From contig JANQFZ010000013.1 in the NCBI GenBank assembly GCA_028277605.1, positions 62,001 through 126,000 of the forward strand: DNA of 64,000 bases. Direction: 5' to 3'. The notes beneath the pieces were generated by a model. That model saw only the letters and a program-made list of their open reading frames with translations, ran no database searches and had not been told where the DNA came from. Each line of letters starts with the position of its first letter. Within the stretch, counting starts at the first letter, position 1. Shown here one piece after another: positions 8,800 to 17,235 of this stretch. This stretch comes from Vallitaleaceae bacterium. GTDB lineage: Bacteria > Bacillota > Clostridia > Lachnospirales > Vallitaleaceae. The translations under genes were made by a program, and so were the position numbers.

Positions 8800-9759
8800 T
8801 TATCTTCCTTTCATTCCTGCGCTAAATACACCTTCAAGTGTAACCGCTCCAATAATTAATGCCCCCATAACAATTTGTTGATAATAAGTTGGAACAGATA
8901 GCATGTTCAATCCATTATTAATTGCTCCAATTATAATACCCCCTACAAGAACTTTCAGTATGACACCTTTACCACCAAAGAAACTGGTGCCTCCAATGAT
9001 TGCAGAAGCTATTGCAAAAGTTTCATATCCTGTAGCTGCTAATGGTTCTGCCGAGCCTAACCTTGCCGTTAATACAACTCCAGCTATCCCAGCACAAATA
9101 CCTGATATCATAAATACAATTAATGTATGTAACTTTACATTAATGCCTGAATACCATGCTGCTTTTTTGTTTCCACCCATTGCATAGATATTTCTTCCAA
9201 GCTTTGTTTTAGTTGTAAGAAATGTTAAGATTAAAGCCACAACAATAGCTATAATGACAGGCTTAGGAAAAATCCATACCCACCCAGCAACCATTTTTGA
9301 AAAGCTTGCATCAAAACCAAATACAGGTTGTGCGTCGGATATAATTAAGGTTATACCACGGTAGATAGATTGAGTTCCTAGTGTAATAATAAAGGGATGT
9401 AGTTTGGTCACATTAACTAAAAAACCATTAATGGCACCTAATAGACCGCCAAATACAATGCCGCCTATCAAAATAGCAAGCAGAGGATGAACGCCCATCA
9501 TCATTAATTGACCTGTTGCCATGCCCGATAATGCTATGATAGAACCTACAGACAAGTCAATTCCAGCAATAAGAATGGCAAAAAATTCACCACAAGCAAT
9601 TAATATAGTTACAGAACTTTGTAATAGTATTTGTATAAAATTACTTTGTTTAAAAAAGTTATTTGGTGATATAAAACCAAAAACCATAATCATCAAGAGC
9701 AGTATGGTAAATGTGCCGTATCTTTCCCATAGTCGATTAAAATCAAATTTCCTAGTCAT
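8800..9759 (-). CDS. alsC: D-allose ABC transporter permease
   Basis: The integral membrane component of a sugar ABC importer of the RbsC/AlsC family. It has 319 residues with about ten hydrophobic segments and the family motif AILIAGIDLSVGSIIALSG near residues 62-80 and the EAA-like GLNMLSVPTYYQQIVMGAL toward the C-terminus. TAAGGAGAAGCGTAAT stands before the ATG. It lies between the ATPase and the epimerase with short gaps. The substrate is inferred from neighbours. Ribose-type permeases look the same at this resolution. Confidence 0.88.
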   Translation of the reverse strand: MTRKFDFNRLWERYGTFTILLLMIMVFGFISPNNFFKQSNFIQILLQSSVTILIACGEFFAILIAGIDLSVGSIIALSGMATGQLMMMGVHPLLAILIGGIVFGGLLGAINGFLVNVTKLHPFIITLGTQSIYRGITLIISDAQPVFGFDASFSKMVAGWVWIFPKPVIIAIVVALILTFLTTKTKLGRNIYAMGGNKKAAWYSGINVKLHTLIVFMISGICAGIAGVVLTARLGSAEPLAATGYETFAIASAIIGGTSFFGGKGVILKVLVGGIIIGAINNGLNMLSVPTYYQQIVMGALIIGAVTLEGVFSAGMKGR

Positions 9760-9776
9760 ATTACGCTTCTCCTTAC

Positions 9777-11297
9777 CTATGATTGTGTAGCTGCTGCACT
9801 AAGTATTTTTTCTTCAGTTGCTTCCTTCGAACTGAGTACTGTTTTAATTCTCCCTTGACTAAACACAACGATTCGATCACACACAGATAATAATTCCGGC
9901 ATTTCTGACGATACCATAATAATTACTTTTCCATCATTAGCTAACTGTCGCATAATTCTATAGATCTCAGATTTGGTACCAACATCAATACCTTTTGTAG
10001 GTTCATCAAATATGAGCATTTCAGCTTTAGATGCCATCCATTTTCCAATAATTACTTTTTGTTGATTACCTCCAGATAATTCGGTGATATTCTGCTTAAC
10101 ATCCCTGCATTTTATATTAAACTGTTCTTTTTGCTTTAAGACCATAGCATTATCATTCTTATGATTAACAAGTCCACCTATACCGCCAAGAAAAGATTTT
10201 TTTATACTATCAATAAAGGTTGTATTTTGTTCAATGTTGAAGTTATGAAAAAAACCTGTTTCTCTTCTGTTTTCTGTCAGTAGTCCAATTCCTTGTTTTA
10301 TCGTACTATAAGCATTTTTATTATTGATTTTCTTATGTTTTAAAAAGATTTCCCCTGAGGATGTAGGTGCAGTGCCAAAAATTGCATCCATAAGCTCAGT
10401 ACGTCCAGCTCCTACCAGTCCTGCAAAACCAAGAACTTCTCCTTCATATATATCAAAAGATACATCTACAACCTTTCTGTCTTTTCTAGTTATGTTTTTT
10501 GCTTGAAATATCTTATTTTTTCTAATATCTTCCTCACTCTTAGTACTTAAATATCTACTATTAACTTCACGACCAACCATCATCTTAATCATGTCTTTTA
10601 CTTCTATTTCTTCTATAGTTTTTGTGCCAACAAAACAACCATCTTTTAGAACCGTAACTCTATCTCCTATTTTTTTCAATTCATCCATCTTATGTGAAAT
10701 ATATACGATCCCTTTCCCTTCCCTTTTTAATTGACGTACAACTTGAAAGAGTCGAGTAACTTCTTCACTCGTTAGTGAGGAAGTAGGTTCATCCATTATA
10801 ATAATCTTTGCATTAAATGCAAGTGCCTTTGCTATTTCTACAATTTGCTTCTCAGAGATACTTAAATCACTAACTTTATCTGATGGCTTTCTTCTCAAGC
10901 CTAGTCTTTTTAAAAGACCTTTGGTTTTTAAAAACATGGTATTATAATCAACCATTTTAAACCCCAGTACTTTTTTTTCAATGAGCTTCCCGATATAAAC
11001 ATTTTCTAAGATGGATAGTTCATTAACTAAACTAAGTTCTTGATAAATGATACTTATACCATTAAGTGTAGATTCTTTGGGACTAAGACGATTAAAAGTC
11101 TTTCCTTCTATTATGATGGAACCTTCTGTTGGTTCATAAACACCACTTAGAATTTTCATTAATGTAGATTTCCCCGCGCCATTTTCTCCTAATAATATAT
11201 GGACTTCACCTGCCATAACAGAAAAACTAATAGTATCTAATGCAGTAACACCAGGAAACCTTTTTGTGATTCCTTTCATTTCAACAAGCGGTTGCAT
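9777..11297 (-). CDS. alsA: D-allose ABC transporter, duplicated ATPase
   Basis: A tandem ABC ATPase for sugar import (RbsA/AlsA/MglA family). The start is placed at the ATG at 11297 because AAAGGGG lies just upstream; an upstream in-frame ATG has no ribosome site. It has 506 residues. The first domain has Walker A GENGAGKST, signature LSISEKQIVEIAKAL and Walker B IIIMDEPTSSL. The second has the usual degenerate Walker A GLVGAGRTEL, signature LSGGNQQKVIIGKW and Walker B LIFDEPTKGIDVG. Only one half is expected to hydrolyse ATP efficiently, as in the family. The gene sits between binding protein and permease. Confidence 0.9.
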   Translation of the reverse strand: MQPLVEMKGITKRFPGVTALDTISFSVMAGEVHILLGENGAGKSTLMKILSGVYEPTEGSIIIEGKTFNRLSPKESTLNGISIIYQELSLVNELSILENVYIGKLIEKKVLGFKMVDYNTMFLKTKGLLKRLGLRRKPSDKVSDLSISEKQIVEIAKALAFNAKIIIMDEPTSSLTSEEVTRLFQVVRQLKREGKGIVYISHKMDELKKIGDRVTVLKDGCFVGTKTIEEIEVKDMIKMMVGREVNSRYLSTKSEEDIRKNKIFQAKNITRKDRKVVDVSFDIYEGEVLGFAGLVGAGRTELMDAIFGTAPTSSGEIFLKHKKINNKNAYSTIKQGIGLLTENRRETGFFHNFNIEQNTTFIDSIKKSFLGGIGGLVNHKNDNAMVLKQKEQFNIKCRDVKQNITELSGGNQQKVIIGKWMASKAEMLIFDEPTKGIDVGTKSEIYRIMRQLANDGKVIIMVSSEMPELLSVCDRIVVFSQGRIKTVLSSKEATEEKILSAAATQS

Positions 11298-11395
11298 AAA
11301 ACTACCCCTTTCATTGTTATAAATGCACACTCATAGGGATGAGTATGCATTTACATAATACTCATAAATGATGCCTTTTCAGCTTGTTCTGATTT

Positions 11396-12442
11396 TTACT
11401 TGTTTATCAATTTAGAATCAACTGGAGTCACATCAAGTTCTGCATTAGGATCAATTTCTGGTTTGTCTTTTAAAGCATTATTTAGAAGTTCTAAACTCAT
11501 AGCACCAATTTTACCTGGATCCTGAGCTACTGTTGCTGATAAGCCGTCATTATTAATAGATTCAATGGCTTCAGGTGCACCATCTGTTCCAACCACTAGT
11601 ATTTCTTCTTCTTTTCCTGCATTAACAACCGCTTGTTGAATACCTAAAGCCATTGTATCATTGCATGCATAGAACGCTTTTATATCAGGATATTTAGAAA
11701 TTATGTTTGAAGCAACATCTAACGCTTTTGTGCGATCCCAATCTGCTGGCTGACTTTCTACAATTGTGAACTTATCGTTTTCTTCAAAAGCTTTTTTTGC
11801 ACCATTTTTTCTATCTTCACCAGATGCGTTTCCTGCTTTGCCTTCTATAATTGCAACTTCTCCTCCATTAGGTAATTGTTCAATAATATACCCTGCAGCC
11901 TTAGCTCCAACAGCCACGTTATCGGTTGTTACAAATCCAATCACACTACCACCAATACTCTTTAATTGTTCTAAATCTACTTTCTCATCAACATTTGCAA
12001 TATAGATTCCATTTTTACTGGCATTAGCAATTGCAGTATTTAAGTTCACAGGTGATAAAGGCGCTATTCCTATTGCTTTATATCCTTTTGATATAGCTGT
12101 TTCAAAAAGATTGAGCTGTCCTTGTAAATCATCTTCTGATTGAGCAGCATAGATATCTACCTTTATACCCATTTCCTTAGCTTTTTCCTCAATACCTTCT
12201 TTCATACTAACCCAAAACGGATTAGCTAAAGTTTTAAGGATGATTGCTATCTCAGCATTTTCATTTTCATTTCCATTTTCATCATCCTCATTACCTTGAT
12301 CGGTTGTATCTTGTTGTTCTGAAGACCTTTGATTATCTGTTTCATTTTTTTTGCCATTTTGACCTTCATTACTACATGCTACTACTAAAAAAACCATTAC
12401 TAAAACTAAAAGTACACTTAAGAAACTTCTCCCTTTTGCCAT
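11396..12442 (-). CDS. alsB: D-allose-binding lipoprotein
   Basis: A periplasmic-binding-protein-like (Peripla_BP_4) substrate-binding lipoprotein of the allose importer. GGGAGGTTTTACA lies before the ATG at 12442, which gives 348 residues. The lipoprotein signal peptide ends in FLVVAC with Cys23. A very acidic, Asn/Glu-rich linker covers about residues 24-55. The mature fold contains AIILKTLANPFWVSM, GVKVDIY-like segments, IEGKAGNASGEDR and the C-terminal VGTDGAPEAIESI and VAQDPGKIG. It is the first gene of the operon, as in E. coli alsBACEK. An operator lies about 120 bp upstream. Confidence 0.9.
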   Translation of the reverse strand: MAKGRSFLSVLLVLVMVFLVVACSNEGQNGKKNETDNQRSSEQQDTTDQGNEDDENGNENENAEIAIILKTLANPFWVSMKEGIEEKAKEMGIKVDIYAAQSEDDLQGQLNLFETAISKGYKAIGIAPLSPVNLNTAIANASKNGIYIANVDEKVDLEQLKSIGGSVIGFVTTDNVAVGAKAAGYIIEQLPNGGEVAIIEGKAGNASGEDRKNGAKKAFEENDKFTIVESQPADWDRTKALDVASNIISKYPDIKAFYACNDTMALGIQQAVVNAGKEEEILVVGTDGAPEAIESINNDGLSATVAQDPGKIGAMSLELLNNALKDKPEIDPNAELDVTPVDSKLINK

Positions 12443-12561
12443 TGTAAAACCTCCCATAAAAATTAATGAATACTATTAAGTATTTACATTTATTTATAAA
12501 TTCTCATTAAAATTGAGAAATTTATATAGAAAACTATAAAGCATTTCTTAATGTAATGTGA

Positions 12562-12573
12562 GTAATCGATTAC
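12562..12573. promoter_or_regulatory. LacI-type operator upstream of alsB
   Basis: GTAATCGATTAC is a perfect 12-bp palindrome with a central CG, the form recognised by LacI/GalR-family repressors. It lies between the regulator stop codon and alsB. The identical 12-mer occurs again upstream of the regulator gene at 13597-13608. Confidence 0.75.
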
Positions 12574-12589
12574 CCAATAAAAAAAACTA

Positions 12590-13582
12590 CTAAATACTTT
12601 TGCGACGTATTAAACTAACGGGTATAACTTCACGTTTTGTATCAATGGGTTGATTATGTATCATATCTAGAATAAAGGTTACTGCTTTTAAAGCCATACT
12701 ATTTACATCTTGGTTTATGGTTGTTATTGGTATGGCACAAAACTCAGATATAGTAATATTATCAAAGCCTACAACCTTGACATCTTCAGGTATTCTTAGA
12801 CCACTCTTTATAACACCATCAATAACACCTAAAGCCATCCAGTCTGTTGTTGCAAACACTCCGTCAAACTTCATACCATCTTTAATTTTGCTGATAATGG
12901 TTTCTTTTGCAAAATCATAACCAACAGTTGTATTAATAACATTAGAGTCTTCTACATTAATATTGGCTTCCTCTAGTGCTTTTTTATAGCCAAGATACCT
13001 ATCTGTTTGCGTTGATATCTGTCTACTATCTCTTAGAATAATAATATTTTTACATCCATTATCAATTAATTCCTTTGTTGCTAAATATCCACCTTGAAAG
13101 TTATCTGATGTTATAACTATTGCATTCGTTGCATTTGTTGGTGTTCTATCAATATAAACGGTTGGAATTTCACCTAATTCAATAGATTTATTAGTTTTAC
13201 CAGAAACATAGATAATACCTACTACACCTTTCGCCGCAAGCTCTCTATAGTACTTATCTTCTACAGCACTATTCTCATCTGTATTACATACAAATACTGT
13301 ATACCCTCTTTGAAAAAAAGCTCTCTCTAACTTTCTCACTATCTTTGCAAAAAACTCATTTGTAATATCAGGTACAATAATTCCAATACATAAACTATTG
13401 TTGGTTCTTAATCCTTTTGCTATTAAGTTAGGTTTGTAATTATACTTTTTTATGATATCTAATACTTTTTGCTCAGTCTGGGCAGAATAGCGCCCATTTT
13501 TATTCATAACTCTAGATACTGTCGCTACAGAAACACCCGCTAATTCGGCTATTTCTTTTATTGATAAATTGCTATGTTTCAT
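12590..13582 (-). CDS. LacI-family regulator of the allose operon
   Basis: A transcription factor of 330 residues. The N-terminal helix-turn-helix IKEIAELAGVSVATVSRVMN (residues 8-27) and hinge NYKPNLIAKGLRTNNS are typical, followed by a sugar-binding core with GIIVPDITNEFFAKI, VIITSDNFQGGYLA, FATTDWMALGVI and VVGFDNI. It is transcribed in the same direction as, and just ahead of, the als genes, with an operator on each side, so it probably represses both itself and alsB. E. coli uses an RpiR-type AlsR here, so the regulator has been exchanged. The inducer is inferred to be D-allose or its 6-phosphate. Confidence 0.88.
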   Translation of the reverse strand: MKHSNLSIKEIAELAGVSVATVSRVMNKNGRYSAQTEQKVLDIIKKYNYKPNLIAKGLRTNNSLCIGIIVPDITNEFFAKIVRKLERAFFQRGYTVFVCNTDENSAVEDKYYRELAAKGVVGIIYVSGKTNKSIELGEIPTVYIDRTPTNATNAIVITSDNFQGGYLATKELIDNGCKNIIILRDSRQISTQTDRYLGYKKALEEANINVEDSNVINTTVGYDFAKETIISKIKDGMKFDGVFATTDWMALGVIDGVIKSGLRIPEDVKVVGFDNITISEFCAIPITTINQDVNSMALKAVTFILDMIHNQPIDTKREVIPVSLIRRKSI

Positions 13583-13596
13583 ATTAACCCCCTTGC

Positions 13597-13608
13597 GTAA
13601 TCGATTAC
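13597..13608. promoter_or_regulatory. LacI-type operator upstream of its regulator gene
   Basis: This is the second exact copy of GTAATCGATTAC, 15 bases before the regulator ATG. It suggests negative autoregulation by a block between promoter and start codon. Confidence 0.7.
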
Positions 13609-13788
13609 TCAGTTTTATTATACACCCACACTATAGATTTGTCAATATTTATTATTTTAATTCCAATTTTTACCTCATTACTAAACTTCATTCGTCAATG
13701 TGCGTAGTAAATCTAGAATATTATTTGAAGGATTGTGCATTGTGATTGGTCAGTACATTATTTTATTGTTAAGGATTATGATGAAAAT

Positions 13789-13818
13789 CTTAACGTGTTA
13801 AGTAATCTATGTTATACT
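13789..13818 (+). promoter_or_regulatory. Promoter of the IclR-type gene with overlapping palindrome
   Basis: The -35 is TTAACG (13790-13795), followed by 17 bp and -10 TATACT (13813-13818). The -35 lies within the perfect palindrome CTTAAC-GT-GTTAAG (13789-13802), a good candidate for autoregulation by the downstream IclR-type protein. Confidence 0.5.
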
Positions 13819-13899
13819 GAAAAAGTCAAACTTTAGACTGATAGTTTTATTAAATATAAATTTATCTAAAATAAGATTCATTTTAGGAGGTGCTTCACT

Positions 13900-14550
13900 A
13901 TGCCCAAAAAACCATATATACAGTCCATTGGCAGAGCACTTAATATATTAGAATATATATCTACTCATGGTAATTATTGTAGAATACAAGACATCAGTAA
14001 TTCATTAGGTCTGAATAACAGCACCGTACATTCATTAGTTTCTACTCTTGAACAGCATGGCTATATTCAACGAGATTCTCAAAGTCCTAGATACTCATTA
14101 GGTATAAGTATATTGAAATTATCTCTATCTTATACGCATCATTTTATGGATGATGAAAAGATACGAAAGCTTCTTACTCAAATAACAGATATATTTAATG
14201 AAACCTCTTATTTCACCATAAGAGTTGATGACCATTATTTTTATCTTGGTTCAGTCTCACCTAATAGAACAATAAAAGCTAAAGAAGTATCAGGTGAATT
14301 TGAGCCAATAAGTTCCGCTTCAGGTATTGCTAAAGTTTATAGAAATTTTGATATCAATAACGAGATTATGTATGAATTTGATATAGAAGAGATTGAAAAA
14401 GGTATGAACTGCATCGCATTTCCAGTTATTAAAAATAATACGCTTATGGGCGTCATTGGAATCAACGGTCCTTCTAGTAGATGTACTAAAGAAAAACTCA
14501 TTAAAGGGTATAATAAATCACTGACCATTCTTGATTCTTTAGAACTATAG
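13900..14550 (+). CDS. IclR-family regulator with short effector domain
   Basis: A DNA-binding regulator of 216 residues. TAGGAGGTGCTTCACT precedes the ATG. The winged helix-turn-helix is clear: SIGRALNILEYIS, CRIQDISNSLGLNNSTVHSLV and GYIQRDSQSPRYSLG (residues 6-70). The C-terminal effector domain starts normally but runs from EPISSASGIAKVYRNF almost directly to GMNCIAFPVIKNNTLMGVIG, lacking about 35-40 residues that are usual in IclR proteins of about 250 residues. The frame is intact, so this may be a natural short form. No target gene is adjacent in the same direction. nagB lies downstream on the other strand. Confidence 0.82.
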   Translation: MPKKPYIQSIGRALNILEYISTHGNYCRIQDISNSLGLNNSTVHSLVSTLEQHGYIQRDSQSPRYSLGISILKLSLSYTHHFMDDEKIRKLLTQITDIFNETSYFTIRVDDHYFYLGSVSPNRTIKAKEVSGEFEPISSASGIAKVYRNFDINNEIMYEFDIEEIEKGMNCIAFPVIKNNTLMGVIGINGPSSRCTKEKLIKGYNKSLTILDSLEL

Positions 14551-14751
14551 AATTATCGTAGCTCCTCTTTCTATTCTTGGTAGCATTCTAGTTTTATTAA
14601 TTTAAGAAGATATTTTAGATTTTAAGTATAGGCAGTATATCATATGAGATTGTAGCAACAACTTATATTAAGCATAGAATTTATATGTATAAATATTACA
14701 TTGCAACCATAATTTTACAATTTCTTTTCGTAGGCATGTTATACTATTTTT

Positions 14752-15096
14752 ATTAAAAGTTAGCGATTACATTACATAACATAATTAAATCATTACAAAG
14801 ACTCACATTATGTTTCAATTAATGGTTCTGATGTAGAATACAATGGTCTTTAACTGACTTTTATGCCAGATAATCCTAATTCCTATTACAAAGTTGAACT
14901 ATATGACTCAGAAACATCTAAGAGATTATTATGTGATTATGCTACTGGTAATTTTGAGACATTTGCTACCAATCTTACAGGGGGATATGATCATTTATTA
15001 GTAATATCTAGCAGATCAACCTTTACAATTAGAGGTTCATTCCATATCATAACTTGGTAAGTAAATCTTTATAGTCATCTATCGCTAACTTTTAAT
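14752..15096. repeat. 345-bp element with 16-bp perfect inverted ends
   Basis: ATTAAAAGTTAGCGAT at 14752-14767 is exactly inverted at 15081-15096. Between the arms are 313 bp with one short open frame. No transposase motif and no clear target-site duplication are seen next to the arms. The arrangement resembles a MITE or a decayed mobile element. A chance 16-bp inversion at this distance is unlikely but cannot be excluded. Confidence 0.5.
14863..15060 (+). pseudogene. 65-codon open frame, likely remnant of a longer gene
   Basis: The frame encodes a short beta-rich peptide containing PNSYYKVELYDSETSKRLL and GGYDHLLVISSRSTFTIRG. It has no ribosome site. The same frame continues upstream of the ATG through an ochre stop (in-frame GGTCTTTAACTG) and reads about a dozen plausible residues (VSINGSDVEYNGL), as if one longer gene had acquired a stop. 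It resembles part of an exported beta-sandwich protein, but no family was recognised. It lies wholly within the inverted-repeat element. Confidence 0.35.
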
Positions 15097-15116
15097 CATT
15101 TGTTCAGCTTTTCGTC

Positions 15117-15866
15117 CTATCCTACTATAGTATCAGATATTACTTCAGAGCTATACGCCTCTTGATCTACCATAACCGTTACATCTAGATGTAATTGTAA
15201 TAGAGACACAGGTATATCTGTTGATAACTGTTTTTCAAAGAGTTTCTTATAAATGTCCGCTTTCTTTTGACCACTGACAAGCAATAGTATTTTCTTTGCT
15301 TTCATTATGCTGCCTATGCCCATGGTAATAGCTTTGGTGGGAACACTATCAATTTTATCAAAAAACCTGGCATTGTCCTCAATGGTACTTGCCTTTAGTG
15401 AAGTTAGATGTGTATTCATATGCAAAAGTCTTCCAGGTTCATTAAACCCTATATGTCCATTAGTCCCAATACCGAGTAATTGCAAATCGATCCCACCTGA
15501 TTGTTTTATGGCTTCGTCATATAATCTGCATTCTTTTTCTATATTCTTTGCCTGACCATTAGGAATATAGCAGTTATCTTTGTTAATATTGATATGCTGA
15601 AAAAAGTGCTGCATCATAAAGTGATGATAGCTCTGTGGATTATCCTTACTAATAGGATAGTACTCATCCAGATTAAAAACGGTAACTTGTGAAAAATCAA
15701 CTTTACCTTTTTGATAAGCTTCTATGAGTGCCTGATAAGTTCCTATAGGGGTACTGCCGGTTGCTAGTCCTAGAACGCTATTAGGCTTTAAGGTGATTTG
15801 TTTAATGATACTATTTGCAACTTTTTTACTTAATGTTTCATAATCTTTGCATCTAATGTTTTTCAT
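15117..15866 (-). CDS. nagB: Glucosamine-6-phosphate deaminase
   Basis: Converts glucosamine 6-phosphate to fructose 6-phosphate and ammonia. The ATG at 15866 is preferred to an in-frame ATG four codons upstream, because that upstream ATG lies inside the GGATGGTG ribosome site. It has 249 residues. GLATGSTPIGTYQAL, NLDEYYPI with the catalytic Asp, and GIGTNGHIGFNEPG with the catalytic His region are present. It is divergent from the GntR-family regulator across a 149-bp gap that holds a DasR/YvoA-like operator. nagA is 3.4 kb away, so the pathway genes are split. Confidence 0.96.
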   Translation of the reverse strand: MKNIRCKDYETLSKKVANSIIKQITLKPNSVLGLATGSTPIGTYQALIEAYQKGKVDFSQVTVFNLDEYYPISKDNPQSYHHFMMQHFFQHININKDNCYIPNGQAKNIEKECRLYDEAIKQSGGIDLQLLGIGTNGHIGFNEPGRLLHMNTHLTSLKASTIEDNARFFDKIDSVPTKAITMGIGSIMKAKKILLLVSGQKKADIYKKLFEKQLSTDIPVSLLQLHLDVTVMVDQEAYSSEVISDTIVG

Positions 15867-15896
15867 ACTTAACACCATCCGTTCACTTGTATGTAT

Positions 15897-15912
15897 AGTG
15901 GTCTATACCTCT
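15897..15912. promoter_or_regulatory. DasR/YvoA-like (dre) operator between nagB and nagR
   Basis: AGTGGTCTATACCTCT matches the known dre palindrome AGTGGTCTAGACCACT at 13 of 16 positions. It is placed 31 bases upstream of nagB and about 104 bases before the regulator start, where it could control both promoters. GlcN6P or GlcNAc6P is the usual inducer of this regulator family. Confidence 0.72.
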
Positions 15913-16015
15913 AGTCTTATTATAAAATAAATCCTATCTTTTTTCAACCTGCCTGTTGAAATTTCCAGATAAACATGGTACTAATAATATAACGATAAAT
16001 TTAAGGTGGTTTTCA

Positions 16016-16744
16016 ATGCATATTAATAAAAAGAGTCCTATACCCTTATATTTTCAGATAAAAAATTACATCCTTAACGAGATTGAATCTGGACATTGGA
16101 GCAAGAATAATCCTATACCCTCTGAAAGAGAATTATGTGATATGGCTAAGGTCAGTAGAATGACTGTAAGACATGCTATTAATGAACTGGTTAATGAGGG
16201 ATTTTTATATCGGCTAAAGGGTAAGGGAACCTATATTACACATTCTAAAATCGAACAAAAAAACATTATGAGTTTCTCTGATATGGTCAGAAATAAAGGA
16301 GAAATGCCAATAACTGAAATTCTATTTTTTGAAAAAGAAAAGCGGCTACCAGAAATAGCACTTAAACTAGACTTAGAACCCGAGTCTCTTTTCTACCATA
16401 TGAAACGATTGAGAAGAGCAACCGATGTTCCAGTTGCTATTGAAGAATGCTATATACCCAAAGCCTATTGTCCAAATTTAGAACGCCATGATTTATCTAA
16501 ATCCCTATATACATTACTTCTAGAAGAATACAATTATAGTATTTCACAATTGGATGTTAAAATTGAAGCTGTACTGATTCATAATGAACAAGAATTAGAG
16601 CTGTTAAAAATTGCTAAGCATTTACCTATTTTAAAAATCTATGGTACATCCATTACAGATACAGGACTTCCTTTATTTTATGAAACTAGTTTTTATCGCT
16701 CCGATCAAATATCCTATCGTGTTAATATTTTTAACAGAGAATAA
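16016..16744 (+). CDS. nagR: GntR/HutC-family regulator of N-acetylglucosamine use (NagR/YvoA type)
   Basis: A 242-residue regulator. The ATG at 16016 has AAGGTGG seven bases upstream. The frame is open further upstream but without a ribosome site. The N-terminal winged helix shows PIPLYFQIKNYILNEIESG, IPSERELCDMAKVSRMTVRHA and GFLYRLKGKGTYIT. The C-terminal UTRA domain has RRATDVPVAIEECYIPKAYC and PLFYETSFYRSDQISYR. The length and domain pair match YvoA/NagR. It is divergent from nagB with a dre-like site between them. Confidence 0.88.
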   Translation: MHINKKSPIPLYFQIKNYILNEIESGHWSKNNPIPSERELCDMAKVSRMTVRHAINELVNEGFLYRLKGKGTYITHSKIEQKNIMSFSDMVRNKGEMPITEILFFEKEKRLPEIALKLDLEPESLFYHMKRLRRATDVPVAIEECYIPKAYCPNLERHDLSKSLYTLLLEEYNYSISQLDVKIEAVLIHNEQELELLKIAKHLPILKIYGTSITDTGLPLFYETSFYRSDQISYRVNIFNRE

Positions 16745-16774
16745 AAGATAAGAGAAAGGATGGACTGGTGAGTT

Positions 16775-17227
16775 ATGAGAGTTTTAATTGATGCCGATGC
16801 CTGTCCAGTGATTCAGATCATTCTTGAAGTGACTGAAGAACTCAATATAGAAGTAATTATCGTTACGGATACAGCTCATATTTTCAATTATCAATCCAGT
16901 AGAGTACAGGTGGTTGTAGTAGATAAAGGAAAAGACTCCGTAGACTTTGCTTTGATTAATCGAGTCAATGAAAATGATATTGTAATTACACAAGATTATG
17001 GGGTTGCAGCCATGGCACTCTCAAAAAAAGCAAGAGCCATGGATCAGAATGGTAAATATTATGCCAATGAAACTCTAGATTTCATGCTTATGAACCGTTA
17101 TATTACTAAAGAGATAAGAAAAGCAGGCGGTAAAATGCCCAGTATAAAAAAACGCAGTAAGAAACAAGATATGATTTTTGAAAAGAATTTTAGAGCCTTA
17201 TGTCATCAAAAGCCTAATGAAATTTAG
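16775..17227 (+). CDS. YaiI/YqxD family protein (UPF0178)
   Basis: A small cytoplasmic protein of 150 residues, the usual length. It begins with the family motif RVLIDADACPV and contains NRVNENDIVITQDYGVAAMAL, KARAMDQNGKYYANETLDFML and RKAGGKMPSIKKRSKKQ near the C-terminus. The acidic N-terminus and DYGVA segment resemble PIN-like nuclease folds, but no function is established for the family. It follows nagR by 30 bp on the same strand with its own GAAAGGATGG and may be co-transcribed by readthrough. Confidence 0.88.
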   Translation: MRVLIDADACPVIQIILEVTEELNIEVIIVTDTAHIFNYQSSRVQVVVVDKGKDSVDFALINRVNENDIVITQDYGVAAMALSKKARAMDQNGKYYANETLDFMLMNRYITKEIRKAGGKMPSIKKRSKKQDMIFEKNFRALCHQKPNEI

Positions 17228-17235
17228 CAGATATT

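Noticed and set aside
6755..11297. Ribose uptake and utilisation operon (rbs) in place of allose
   Set aside because: The epimerase matches AlsE in its N-terminus and VDGSCN region, a ROK kinase replaces RbsK, and RbsD is absent.
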